Shown here: in pieces, positions 1-9,975 of the stretch
Layout of the letters: each line of letters opens with the position of its first letter
Position numbering within the stretch: the first letter of the stretch is position 1
Assembly: GCA_030407315.1 (NCBI GenBank)
Contig: JALQPE010003184.1
Coordinates: 1-23,338, forward strand
Direction: 5' to 3'
From: Asparagopsis taxiformis
Taxonomy: Eukaryota > Rhodophyta > Florideophyceae > Bonnemaisoniales > Bonnemaisoniaceae
Length of the DNA stretch: 23,338 nucleotides
The notes under the pieces: model-generated
Told to the model about the DNA's origin: nothing
Databases searched by the model: none
What the model saw: the letters and a program-made list of their open reading frames with translations, nothing else
Translations under genes and position numbers: made by a program

Positions 1-170
1 GTCTCCATTCACTGCCTCAGACAGTACTGTGAGCAGTGTTTTTTACTGTCTGCAGACAGTGTTCCGTACTGTCTGCCAGACAGTGCAAATCACTGTCTCC
101 AAGTGTGGCATTAATTTTCATTTGCCGCATAGTGATTTTTACTGTCTCGCAGTACTGTCTGAGGCCCCCT
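1..170. repeat. Short palindromic ACTGTCT/AGACAGT repeats
   Basis: ACTGTCT and its complement AGACAGT recur densely in both orientations. A perfect 16-bp palindrome, ACTGTCTGCAGACAGT, lies at 45-60 and a near-identical 17-bp one (one central extra C) at 68-84. Further ACTGTCT copies lie near 93 and 141-160. The pattern resembles the ACTGTTC subterminal repeats of the 10.8-kb transposon at 8875-19664, but the heptamer differs. Inference: this may be the subterminal zone of another, related transposon that continues left of the window. No terminus is visible here. Confidence 0.6.
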
Positions 171-1360
171 TTTCAACACCGTAGTGTGGTTTATGTGTTG
201 CAGACGCTGGCGAAATATAGCTATGGGCAGTCTAAAATGGGAAGGATATAAGTGCAGCTGATCGACGAATAGGTGCAATAGGCATGGTGAATGTGATTCA
301 TATTTGAGTTGAATGGAGGAAAAAGAATATTGAAGTATGCCATGCTCATCCATTGAGATGGCTACCACTGCTGAGAGTGGAGATCTGGTTGTGGTAGGTG
401 GAAACGCAGTATTATTAGGGATGGAGGAATATTGGTTTCCTTCTCAATGGGCGAAGAGTATTAACCGGTGATAGCTGTGCCGAAGCTACAGGGTGAATCT
501 AGTCGACGTATTGGCTTCACGGTTTATTACCGACGCAGATCGAATACTGCAACCGCTGTCCGGCTGATGATCCGAAATCCAGGCATTGCTTTCTCGCCTA
601 CCGACATTGCAATATTTTAATTGCACTACCATCGTTGAGTCGATTCAAGTCAAGTAACAGCACGGTTGACGGGATAAAACTAGACCAATGGAACTGTCAT
701 CGACATAGAGTCTGAGGCGGGTGTTAGTTTGGTGTAGGCAAGGCAGCGCAACTCGATAATTTTGCATTCTAGAGACCTTTTTCCTTCACCTCCGCCATGT
801 GCTAGTTGCACGGATTTTGGCTTGCAATCTGTGTCCATTCTGCGTTCAATTTCGACATTGAGCCGGTCAATTCCAGCCAGGGCTCGGCAGGTTGCAACCA
901 TCCTTCACTGATGGTCACCTTATTCCAACTAGATTACCATCCTCAGCCGCCTCCTCGCACCCCGCTACCGCCTCGCCTCACCCGCACGCGCTCCTCCACA
1001 AACCGCACAGCACTCCCACCCACCTGTCGACTGTGCAATTGTCCAATTCCGCATAGTCCCAATTCTACTTCATCAGAACACCCCAACCATCGAATTCTCG
1101 GCTCCACCCATCCAGGTCCACCGCCAAGTGGCCACGACTCACTTTTACTTCTCCGGGATACAAATAATAAAGAATGGCCTTAACGGCTTCGCAAGACACA
1201 TCAGGGGGCAACAATCTCTCTCTTTATGACGTTTCTCACATTCGAGAGTCAAACATGTATATATAATTTTTTGGATAAAGACCTATGCATGTCATATAGA
1301 TTCATGATTGGGGTTCTGATCAATGATTTTTTGGACAAAAACTGGCGTGATTTATCTAGA
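171..1360. other. Stretch without a recognisable gene
   Basis: Composition is moderate in GC, below that of the block starting near 1846. The longest open frame (about 806-1183, plus) is low-complexity Pro/Ser/Thr-rich sequence without a domain. No RNA gene, terminal repeat or pol motif was recognised. Confidence 0.4.
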
Positions 1361-1386
1361 TTACTCCTCTGGGATTTGAACAATGC
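1264..1386 (+). repeat. Two degenerate copies of a ~62-bp unit
   Basis: The first copy (about 1264-1324) and second copy (about 1325-1386) share, in order, ATTTTTTGGAYAAA, a TAGATT box, and a GATTTGAACAATG-like or GTTCTGATCAATG end. Identity is modest, so this may be an old tandem duplication. It is not clearly coding. Confidence 0.35.
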
Positions 1387-1744
1387 ATATGCCTTGTACC
1401 TTGGGACGTAGTGCGCATCGATTCTCTAAAAACATTCCACACTCTTTCATTTTGTAGTGATCAACTGCTCTTGAGATCAGTGACTGGTAATTAGTTCTTT
1501 GAAGATTTTTGAGCGCAGGAGCATGCTCCACGAAGCTACATCCATTACTGCTATAGTGGATGTGGGATTGTTGCTGACCACGGTGCATTTTGTAAACAAA
1601 ATAGTACACATTTCCTGAAAGAGGTAATTTCACAGTGCAAGAGTTGGGGGATTCCAGAGGTAGTTTACCCGTTCGTGAATATGCCATTACTTGATTACCC
1701 AGATATTGCCTGTATTTCTTGTTCAGAAATAATTCAGAAGACAT
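1361..1744 (-). CDS. Hypothetical 127-aa protein, doubtful
   Basis: An ATG-initiated minus-strand frame (ATG at 1744-1742) runs 127 codons. The predicted product is mixed in composition, moderately basic, with scattered Cys and His but no metal-binding pattern I recognise. There is no signal peptide or membrane segment. It lies in AT-richer DNA beside transposon sequence, with no visible promoter. It may be a chance frame or a fragment of a transposon gene; I cannot assign a function. Confidence 0.28.
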   Translation of the reverse strand: MSSELFLNKKYRQYLGNQVMAYSRTGKLPLESPNSCTVKLPLSGNVYYFVYKMHRGQQQSHIHYSSNGCSFVEHAPALKNLQRTNYQSLISRAVDHYKMKECGMFLENRCALRPKVQGICIVQIPEE

Positions 1745-1845
1745 TGTCGTGCAATTTTACAGTAAAACACTAGCAGTTTTTTTTACCTTCTACCTCTTAC
1801 TAGTCATTTACATGTGATTCTACGTCCCTATTTCCACTAGGGTCT

Positions 1846-2985
1846 ATGGACGCTCCTTCGTGGAAGGCCGCCCGAGCCTAGCGGCCGCACTGCGCGAGGA
1901 AAAAGGAGAACGCACAAGAGACGTTAACGCACGTCGCGGGAGACACAGCAGTTGGCCCAGCGCGCCGTTCGTTCGCCATGCGAAAGCCGGTGCTCTTCGA
2001 CACGGAAGCATCGGCAACGGTCACCCTTGTAGGACCAGCCGGGGTGGCGATCGCTAAGGGAGTTCTAGAATTGCAGCCGTGTCGGGCGAGGTGAACCGTA
2101 ACGCGCTGGTTGAACTTGCGTTCGCGCGTCGCTCGGTCGCGCTGGCGAACGGGTGGTACAACGGCGGAACGCGTAGGGAACGATCGCAACACGGGATTCG
2201 CGGGCCGGCGCAAGCCGTGATCTCAGGGTGAGATCACCGAGTAAACTCGAGCACAACGCGATCCACACAGGGGTCGTAAATCCCTGGCCTGGTGGCGTGC
2301 GACGCAACGCGCGCTATCGCGGTGCGACGCAGTTCGACGATCAGTTTACGCGCAGCGCGCACGCGAACGTCGGCGATCGTGAGCAACCCGCACGCAACGT
2401 TCCAACGCAATCGGTCCTCGCGATTCGCTAAACGCTTAACTCGTAGCTGCGAAGATGCTGGCTGTTTATTGGTAAAGTGCGAAGCAGAACGACCATTAAT
2501 AGCTAACTACTCAGGACAGGTTGTCCTTGCGCGGCCGGCCGGCGGCCGCTCGCTCGCACGCGAAAAGGGAAATATTTGGAAAAAGACTTTCGTCATAAAA
2601 AACCCAAAAAGGAAAATAAAGGGGAAATTCGCAAAAGGCGCTACACGTGGCGCCAAGCTCGCAGGTTCGTTCGCGCGCACGCGTTCGCTCGGGCGCGCCG
2701 TGACACGTAATCGGATCGCTACGCGTACGCTCGCTTACTAACTAACTAATTCGCGGATGCATGCGGACTCAGTCAGACGCAGTCGTTGCGAGCGCGCGCG
2801 CGTTGACCGAATAAATTGCATCACACTCCCCCGACTAACTCCACAGTGCGTCCTCGCGCGTCATCTTCTCGCGCATACCTTCCGTTGCTTCTTCTCGCGT
2901 CTGCTTCTCTTTTTCCTCGTTCTTTCGTTCTTTCTCCCCTACTCACGTTCTCCGTTTGGCCATCGTCACCTGTTCCCTCGTCGCG
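1846..2985 (+). other. GC-rich leader / possible LTR of the Gag-like element
   Basis: Composition changes sharply near 1845 to CpG-rich DNA that continues through the Gag-like gene. The stretch has runs such as GGCCGGCCGGCGGCCGC (about 2532-2548), an AATAAA near 2809, and a pyrimidine tract before the ATG at 2986. The open frame at 2292-2741 is Arg-rich and looks like a by-product of CG-rich composition. I could not find a matching direct repeat downstream, so an LTR identity is only inferred from position. Confidence 0.35.
2886..2945 (+). promoter_or_regulatory. Pyrimidine-rich tract upstream of the Gag-like start
   Basis: About 60 bases are almost entirely C and T (repeated CTTCTC, TTTCTTT, CTCCCC). 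They end about 40 bp before the ATG at 2986. CT-rich tracts just upstream of starts are common in fungal and oomycete promoters. The start context CGATGG is favourable. No TATA box is evident. Confidence 0.35.
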
Positions 2986-5851
2986 ATGGCGCACGACGAT
3001 GAATCTCTTCCTGGTTGGCTTCGTGCCGGCGTCGCTCCCGGCGACGAAATGATGACGCCTACGCGCACGCCGACTGCCGCTCCGCACTTCGCGACTCCCT
3101 TGCCTGCAAGTCCTGAGAGCCCGCTCTACCTTCCCTTAGCCCAGGCATCATCCACTAGTGCGCCTGTTCCGGCGGTCGCGAGCGGTTCCGATGCGAAAAG
3201 CGTCGATGCGACACCAAACGTCGTCGAGACCGTGGACGTCACGGGTACGCCGGCGTCTGTGACTGGCGGTCATTCTTCTATCGGCGTTCCTCTCCGTTCC
3301 ATACCCGCTCCTTCCTCCGTATCCCTTCCGTCGGCCGCGCAAAGCGCTCCCATCCCGACGCCCGCGCTCGTTATGAAGATCCGTCCGCGTTTCGCTTCCT
3401 GCCGCGTACGCTGCCAACGTGGTCGGAGCTAAGCCGGTTGCAATATTATCCGCGCCGCTTTCAATGGGACCGCATCGCCGACGTTAATCGCTACGCCGTC
3501 CTGCCCGGTCATCGCAACGCGCAAACGGTATGGGACGCGCGACGTGAATCGGCGTTGTGCGATTTGGCCGTACCCGCGAACCTGCCATGCGACGCCTATT
3601 TCCTCGAAGACGCTGCTGACGAACGTCTCGTACGCCAATTGGCGAGGCTCCGTACAATGCGTCGCGACGAATTCGCGCATCTCGATCCGTGGGCGGCAGC
3701 ACCGAGCGCTGGCTTCTTACTAGACGGGGGCGTTCCGTGGAACGACGTGGAAAACGAGGGGCGACGAGCGAACCTTGGTTTCTCGACGCGAGTATGCGCC
3801 CCGAGGCGCGCCGCGAATTACGCTTGCGTCGTACGTCCGGATACTTCGTCACGCACCGCGACGTCGAGTTCCGTGAATTCCCTGAAGATCGTATCGGCGC
3901 TTTCTTCCCTCGTTACGACGCGCGCGACTGGCCTGAAGCACCCGAATCCTTGTCGGTCCCTTTGCCTTTCGTCTTCCATTACGCGCCGTCTGTCCTCCTT
4001 GGTCTCAACGTTCCTGTCGAAACGCGCTCGTACTTCTGGGCCGTTGCTTTAAGCGAATGGGTCGTGATGGTAGCCTGTGCGTGGCTCCATATCGCTTACG
4101 TCGAGCGTCGCATAGTGCGCTTAAGCGATAAACTTATCGCTGGGATCGAGCGCGTCGGCGCGCCGGCGGTCGTGCACGGCGGTTCGTATTCCACGGCACA
4201 TTTGGAAAGTCTTCTATCGGAACATCGCGCTTGCGCATGGGACGAAACGCCCATCTTCGACGTCGCGCCGGGTATCGATTTCAACGAAGGCGGCCAATGG
4301 TTGCCGTGGAACGCGGAACGCGGCAGTGTGGACTGGGCGCACGGTTCGCTCGGTGTCCATCGTCACACAGATATTCCGCACCTTCTGTTAAAATCGTCGC
4401 GAAACCCGTCGCGTAGCGCGTTCGCGCATTTAGAAGCCAATGACGTCGTGACCGTCGATGCCGTATTGTCCGCGTTATCAACCAACGAGCTACATGTGAT
4501 GCGTGCGACCACTCGCGAGAGTACGCGCAATACCTCGGCATGGCGGCGTTGCTTGCCGTAGAGCGTCGGCGCTTTCGAGACGGTCGGTATTCGCTATTTT
4601 CGGAGGCACCTCGAGCTCCGATCGACGTTACTCAGCTTGACGCCGCGCTGCGGGCGGAGTACGTCAAGGTATACAACGAACTGCAGGAACTGAAGAAGGC
4701 CACTCAGGGTCAAGATACTGCGGCGGCGTCAGGCGAGGCGAGCGCTAGTGGGGCCGCGGCGGGTGCTGCAACCAACGAGGTTTCGGCCGTGGTTGACGAC
4801 GCGATAGCAAGTGAGGCCGCGGTCGCTGAAGGCGTGGCATCGATTGCACCAGATGCAGCGCGGAACTGCGAACTCGACTGGCTGAGGCCGAACGAGCCCG
4901 CGAAGAAGCGCTGTCGCGCGTGACGTCCATTGCGCAAGCTCGCGACGACGCTTTAGTCCGCCTCGACGAAGCGAACTAGGCGCGCGACGCCGCGCACAAG
5001 ACGCGAGACGAGGCTCTGTCGCTCTTGCAAGGGGCGAGGGAGGCGCTTACAAAGACCGAGGTCCGCGAGGTGGCGTTAACACGTAAGGTCGACGAAGATG
5101 CGGTGCGTATCAAACGTATGCAGAAAGACATCAATACGATGATGGGTCGGGCGGGCGCGCACAGGAGAAGTGAAGAAGACCTTCGCGCTAAGGTGACGGA
5201 ACTTCAAACTCGCTGCGACGCGGCTTCGGTGGCGCGCGAGACGGCGGAACGGGCGCTTGTCGAAGTCGAAACTAACCTTGGGGCCGAGAGGGAGCGAGCG
5301 GCTAGTCGCCTTACCGCGGTGCGCGACGAGTACCAAGCGCGCGAGCGGGAGACCGTACGACAAGTCCAAGATACTATCGAGCGCGCGCACCGTTTGGGTA
5401 CGGCGTTGAATAACGTCGTGGGTTACCTGCAGCGGTCCCCCGCGGGTCTCGGTTGACGAACAAGAGTCTCGGCCGACGGTCGGCCGGTGAAACGCAGTCT
5501 GTGAGTGGGCAGCACGCGGAAGCATCGGTGCGTGGCGCCTCCGAGGGCGTTGGTGTGGGGCGCGGCGGCGCTCGCCCTACGACGCGTTCGCGCACGGCCG
5601 CAGCCTCGGCGGGTCGCGCAAGCATTCCTCCACTTCGAATTGGCGTACATGATGGGCGCGTCGTTCGGGTGTTGAATCCCGCGCGGCGACGCGGTCACCA
5701 GGCAGATACGGCTTCAACCCGTGCTCGTTCGCGCGGTACTGCGGGTAGTTCGTCGAGCCGTCGCACGCGTCGGGACGGACACGCGCGCACCACCGTCTTA
5801 GTTCTCGTTCCACCTTGTCGCCTGCTTCGCTGCACCTCCTTCTTAGAATAA
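2986..5851 (+). pseudogene. Broken gene for a long Gag-like protein with C-terminal coiled coil
   Basis: One protein appears spread over several frames. Frame 1 from the ATG at 2986 to about 3370 is Pro/Ser/Thr/Ala-rich and disordered. Frame 3 runs to about 3770, frame 2 to about 4505 (a globular part rich in Trp, Tyr and Arg, with a hydrophobic stretch near 4030-4090), frame 1 to about 4850 (Ala-rich linker), and frame 3 to 5455 (a long Ala/Arg/Glu heptad coiled coil). A frame-2 extension with basic Ser/Arg sequence may reach the TAA at 5849-5851. At least four single-base-type frameshifts and an in-frame TAG at 4977-4979 break it. I see no CCHC zinc knuckle, protease or RT. A Gag-like role is inferred from the layout of disordered, globular and coiled-coil parts and from the repeat context; the family is not recognised. 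It lies opposite in strand to the pol remnant at 7571, so it probably belongs to a different element. Confidence 0.55.
5641..5770 (+). repeat. Left arm of a diverged inverted repeat
   Basis: The reverse complement of this arm aligns to about 5945-6073. Shared blocks include TTGAA.CCGTA..TGCC, GCGTCGCC and ACGACGCGCC, in the same order with similar spacing. Identity by eye is roughly 70 percent over the inner 80 bp. The arms enclose the AATAAA at 5847. Confidence 0.5.
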
Positions 5852-5852
5852 A
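5847..5852 (+). terminator. AATAAA polyadenylation-type signal
   Basis: AATAAA overlaps the TAA that closes the last frame of the Gag-like gene and is followed by T-rich sequence. Position and sequence fit a eukaryotic poly(A) signal, but a hexamer alone is weak evidence. Confidence 0.35.
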
Positions 5853-5944
5853 CTTGTCTTGCTTTGTGTTCGCCTTTCACTCCTTTACCCTTGGCGCTTC
5901 CCTCGAGTCGCGAATCATTCGCGCGGCGGCGCGGCTGAAGCATC

Positions 5945-6073
5945 GTTGCGTACGGCTGGTGCGCTACCACGTCACAGTAAGGGCGCGCGGGCCGCGGCTT
6001 GAAACCGTACTTGCCAGATGTCTGCGTCGCCGTTCGGGGGACACATGTACGACGCGCCTATTGTATGCGTGCG
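5945..6073 (-). repeat. Right arm of the diverged inverted repeat
   Basis: Partner of the arm at 5641-5770. Conserved blocks in plus orientation include TTGAAACCGTA near 5999, GCGTCGCCG near 6024 and ACGACGCGCC near 6049. Two copies of one retroelement end meeting head to head would produce this; alternatively it is a local inverted duplication. Confidence 0.5.
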
Positions 6074-6904
6074 GCGTCGGGGCCCATGAGCCGGCGGGCG
6101 GTCTCTTGCAGCGGCAGCGCGGCGCTCGTGCGTTTTGGCAAGGAGGGTTGGCGAAAGGGAGGAATCGCAACGTGCATTTTTCGTCCGGTGAGAAGGGGCG
6201 AGGGGCAAAGGAGGGAGTGCGGTAAGCCGTGAGGGGAGGTTCGTCGCCGTTTGCTCGCGCCGTCAGCTCGCCGTGCGTGATTCCCTTCGTCGCTCGCTAA
6301 TTTCGTCGCCTATTCGCTTCGCACTACAGCACTCGTCGCTTCGCTAGGCGGATTCGTCGTGCGCTTCTTGTGGCTAGCGCGGGTCGGCGGGGCTTCACTT
6401 GGGGGTCTATGCGGGGGCCCGTTTTAGTAGCATGCCTCCGTCTTTCGTCTTCGTCCTTTCGTTAGAGGGGGAGGCATGCGCGTGGGTAGCATTTCATTCC
6501 AGTAGAGACCCGCGTCCTTCCAGGGGTTGGCGCCCTTCCACCAAGTCCATACGTTCCGCTGCCGAGCCGGGCGTGTGATCGACCAATCAGGTGGCGACAG
6601 CGAGGTACAGTCCGTCACGGCGCGAGGGCTCAGCTTGGCGGCGGCGCGATACAGGTGTCCCATTCCATGGTGCCTTTCTGAGGGGCAGTTTCCGTGGGAC
6701 GGCCGAATTGCTAGCTAGCCGGGCCAGCCCGCAGTCGCGATGCCAGCGTCGCTCCCCTTTTTCGCGCGAAAATACGACGCTGGTTCCAGCGCATTCCGCG
6801 GCCCCAGAGGTAGTCGAAAGCCAGATAAGCAGCGCTTCATTGCACTAGGCCAGCCCCTTCTTGAACTTCGGGAGGCCTGCATTGACTTGTACGTGCGACG
6901 ATAT

Positions 6905-7045
6905 TGCGTGGGCGACGACGTGGCGCGCGCGTGGCGCGAATGAGGCGAAAATAAACCGGGCGCGGACGTCGAGTATTGCGTGGCGAAACGAAAACAAAAG
7001 CTTGCGTGGCGCGATAACGACGATTCTTGCGTGGCGCAATAAGTG
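6905..7045 (+). repeat. ~25-bp degenerate minisatellite with GCGTGGCG core
   Basis: GCGTGG words begin at 6905, 6929, 6978, 7004 and 7029. The spacings are 24, 49, 26 and 25 bp, which fits a period of about 25 bp with one copy eroded. Between the cores lie variable A-rich stretches. Confidence 0.55.
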
Positions 7046-7570
7046 GCGGCCCAAACGTAAGCGGGGGTAGGGTGCCATGAAGGCGCGCCAAAGGCGTTTA
7101 CGCGGCAGGCGTTGAGAGCGCTCGTGGGGCGACTCAGACGCGGGTACAAATACAAATGTAGACGGCCGTCAATTCGAGCGCGGTAGTTCGCGTATCCCAT
7201 GACGCGTGGTGCCGGCGCTCAGTGCCTGAGTTGAGCCTAGGGCGACCCATTGTACAGAGGCGCGTGTGTTATTCCAATAAACGTCGCACTGTGAGCGACA
7301 CTGATTCGTCCTGCACAGCGGGGGTATAGAGTACGCAGCGGCGATGGCCAGTTATGCGGGGCGCAGCGGAATTCGCTTGGCGTCTCGCTTGTTTTTCCGG
7401 TGCGTCGCCACGTTTTTAGTTCGTGATGTATGGCCCCGCGTGCGCGCAGGAGTGCGCTTGGTCGCGTCATCACTTTTGCCGTGGTTCACCTGTCGGCGGC
7501 GCAGCTCTTACGAAGCCCGTGGCTGGCGATGACTTGTTGGCACGCGTCTCTGGTCAAGCCCTGTCGGGCG

Positions 7571-8872
7571 TCAATTGCGTGGCGTACGGGGTTGCATCCT
7601 ACGGCTCCTGAGTCGCGCGCTCGCGCGGCTGGGTGACGTGGTTCGCTGCGCGTCGTCGCGCTTCTTCCTGCGGGCGGGTACCTTCGGCGGGTTCTTTCGG
7701 CGGTTGTGCGGTGTTGCGGGCTGACTTGCGATATCGTGCGCGGGGGCCTTAGGAGTGCGTCGGTTCAGGTCTTTGCGGAAACGTGCGACCAACGGCGCGG
7801 GCAGCGAGCTCTCGGGCTCCCAGGAATCTTCGCGCGGCGAATATCCTTTCCACCTTACGCGAAAGACGGATGCGCCAGCGTCATCGATGCCTTCGGCCGT
7901 TAGTTTGTCGATCATAAATTCGCGCGTCCCGTACCCAGATTCTGGGTTGACCTCGCGCGTGTTCTCGAGGTTACGTTCGTCTTGCCGCGTCGCGTCGTTG
8001 ACGTTCTCCGCGTCGTTGGTATCTTCCTCGCCGCCGGGCTAATCAGACGCGCTTGTCGCGTTACGCGGCGCGAAGCGGATACGATCGGAGCTCACGTTCT
8101 CGGGTACGCCGTCTATTACGATCTCGTAAGTGTGGCCATGACAACCTATTACGGGGAAAGGGCCAGAGACGGGGTAATCCAGCTTTGATGCACGCGTCTC
8201 TTCACTTCGCTGCGCTTGCGTCGTCGCTCCCGCGCGGGTATCCAAGTACACTTGGTCACCTACCTTAATATCCTTATTCACCGCGCGTACGCTGCGGTCG
8301 AAGTCCCGTTTATATTGCGCTTGTGCTTTCTTCAACGCGCTTGCCGCGCGCGCGTAGGCGTCTGATGGCCGTGCTAGGAATTCCATACGAAGGAATGGCG
8401 TACTGCGAATCGTGTCCACTTGTTCCGTACCCAGCGGCACAGGGTAGCGCGTGAGCGTAAGCTCGAACGGCGACGTATTCGTCGAGCGGTGTATCGCGCG
8501 GTTGTAGGCGTACGCTAGCGCATCCAAATGCTCATCCGAGTCCTTTCGCTCTTCGTCGACGTAATGGCGCAGCGTCGCGACGATGGTACGATTCATTCGT
8601 TCGACTTGTCCGTTCGATTGCGGATGATACGTCGTCGTGAATATGTTTCGCGTCCCCATGAGCGCGCACGTTTCCTGAAATAGCTTCGAGCGAAACTGCG
8701 GTCCGCTGTCAGAAAGCAGCGTGCGCGGCGGTCCGTATACAAAAGACCCAGTCTCTGCAAAAGGCCTTCGCGACGGCGGCGCAGATACGCGTCCGAGCGC
8801 GATGAGTCGGCAAAGCTTGCTATAGCGATCGGCGATTACGAGTACGAAGCGGCGTTGGCGCGGAGTCTCGGG
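7571..8872 (-). pseudogene. Ty3/gypsy integrase core, GPY/F module and chromodomain (3' half)
   Basis: Reading minus from 8872, the integrase core begins with a Pro-Glu-Thr-Pro segment and the first catalytic Asp in VIADRYSK. The second Asp is in LLSDSGPQF and the Glu in GQVERMNR, with 35 residues between these two, the DD35E spacing. A GPY/F-type motif (GPFPVIG ... VSSDR) follows, then an acidic linker and a C-terminal chromodomain (FRVRWKGYSPREDSWEP, about 7868-7803). The integrase inserts element cDNA; the chromodomain is thought to target chromatin marks. A pair of compensating frameshifts lies around 8790-8740, between the first and second Asp. An in-frame TAG at 8041-8039 separates the GPY/F and chromodomain parts, which are in the same frame. 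The frame ends in TGA at 7573-7571. The 5' half of the gene is at 19667-20385. Confidence 0.88.
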
Positions 8873-8874
8873 TA
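8873..8874 (+). other. Target-site duplication TA, left copy
   Basis: TA directly precedes the CACTAGG terminus; the matching TA follows the right terminus at 19665-19666. Deleting the element and one TA keeps the chromovirus integrase frame continuous: the left flank encodes the start of the core and the right flank the residues just before it, in the same frame. That continuity supports a 2-bp duplication. Confidence 0.75.
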
Positions 8875-8891
8875 CACTAGGAAGGCACGAA
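8875..8891 (+). repeat. Left terminal inverted repeat
   Basis: CACTAGGAAGGCACGAA pairs with the reverse complement of the right end, CACTAGGAGGGCATGAA, with two mismatches, both transitions. A GAACAGT copy follows within about 12 bp on each side, so the similarity resumes inward. Confidence 0.8.
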
Positions 8892-8892
8892 A

Positions 8893-9975
8893 TGCGCTGA
8901 GAACAGTGAAACAGTGTTTTATTGTGTCACCAAACACTGTTCATGGAACAAGAAGAGCACTGTTCAGAGAACAGTATATTTAAAACTGAGAACAGTACGG
9001 ACAATGTCCAGAACGATATTTCAAACATGAGAAACGATGAAGACCGTTCCTGAGAGTGCTGTATTGGACAGCCAGTAACCAATCATACTGTTCTAAGAAC
9101 ACTATGTTTACATCCTGGACAGTAATCCTACTGTTCTAAGAACACTATGTTTACATACTGGGACAGTAATCATTGTTCTGGGAACAGTGTGGTTGAGTAC
9201 CCGGAACAGCTTCGAATACTCCAGGAACTATACAAACGACACCACATGAACGGTGTAGTCTGACGTAATATCGAAACTGCGAACAATAACAACCGTTCTG
9301 TGGAGCAATGTATTGAGAGGAGCAAAACGGAACATAGCGTTCGTGGAACAGTGAACTTGGAAACAGGAACGACAACGATTGTTATACGAATGCAGACATG
9401 GAACGCAACAAAACAGCAAAGACAGTCCCTGAAGTGGTATAGATGGAAACTGGGATCACCGAAGATTGATCCGGAGCCAGTATGCATAGAAACCAGGAAC
9501 ACTGTTGAAAGGCCTGGGAACAATGAATCCAACTAACAAGGACACCATATACTGTCCTCGGAAGAGCAGAAAAGACGGCATGGATCATCACAGACTGTTC
9601 TTCGAATACCAAAGGAGCAACATAGAGACGATGAGTGATGTTCCATGAACAGTGATAAGTGTAGAGAGGTTCAGTAGAGACTGTTCCCGGATGAAGAAGT
9701 ATATAGCCAGGAACAGCACATACCGGCAGAGGAATACTAAGAAGTGTATTCAGGAAACCCGCGGACAATTCCCAGAACGCTGTTTTGAGGAGCCGAGAGC
9801 GGTGTAGACTGTTCTGCGAAGTAAGAAAGTCTGAACCTGGAACATCACGGACCGTACCTAGAAGAGCCTGAGAAGTTCTGAGAACAGTGAACATCGAAAT
9901 GGTGAACAGTAGAGAGCGTTCTGTGATTAATGCAAGTTGAAGTCATGAACAGTATATATCGTTCTAGGAACAATG
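8893..9975. repeat. Left subterminal GAACAGT/ACTGTTC repeats
   Basis: GAACAGT, ACTGTTC and one-base variants recur every few tens of bases, many arranged as inverted pairs with a 2-4 bp centre (GTTCTAAGAAC, GTTCTGGGAAC, GTTCAGAGAAC). Copies thin out after about 9975. In CACTA-type elements such subterminal motifs are transposase-binding sites; that role here is inference. Open frames on the minus strand across this zone (9894-9170) are by-products of the repeats. Confidence 0.75.
9086..9171 (+). repeat. Tandem duplication of a 43-bp subterminal unit
   Basis: Copies at 9086-9127 and 9129-9171 both run TACTGTTCTAAGAAC, then ACTATGTTTACAT, then CTGG and ACAGTAATC. They differ by an inserted A and G in the second copy. 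This is the clearest recent duplication within the subterminal zone. Confidence 0.8.

Larger units (their letters stand above)
5853..7570. other. GC-rich stretch without a recognisable gene
   Basis: CpG-rich DNA containing the right inverted-repeat arm, recurring TCGTCGC words around 6240-6360, a 25-bp minisatellite (6905-7045) and an AATAAA at 7276-7281. Several open frames exist but they are Arg/Ala/Pro-rich with no motif. It should hold the 3' end and LTR of the minus-strand chromovirus whose pol ends at 7571, but I could not identify an LTR boundary. Confidence 0.4.

Noticed and set aside
1835..1841. CACTAGG at 1835, next to the sharp GC change near 1845, as a possible end of another CACTA-like element.
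   Set aside because: The orientation would make the element extend right into the GC-rich block, no subterminal GAACAGT-type repeats follow and no matching end was found; probably chance.
2292..2741. 149-codon plus-strand frame with an Arg/Lys-rich product.
   Set aside because: Composition is explained by CpG-rich DNA, no domain is seen, and it lies in the leader of the Gag-like gene.
9170..9894. Minus-strand open frames of 120 and 170 codons.
   Set aside because: They run through the GAACAGT subterminal repeats; their composition follows the repeat and no domain is present.
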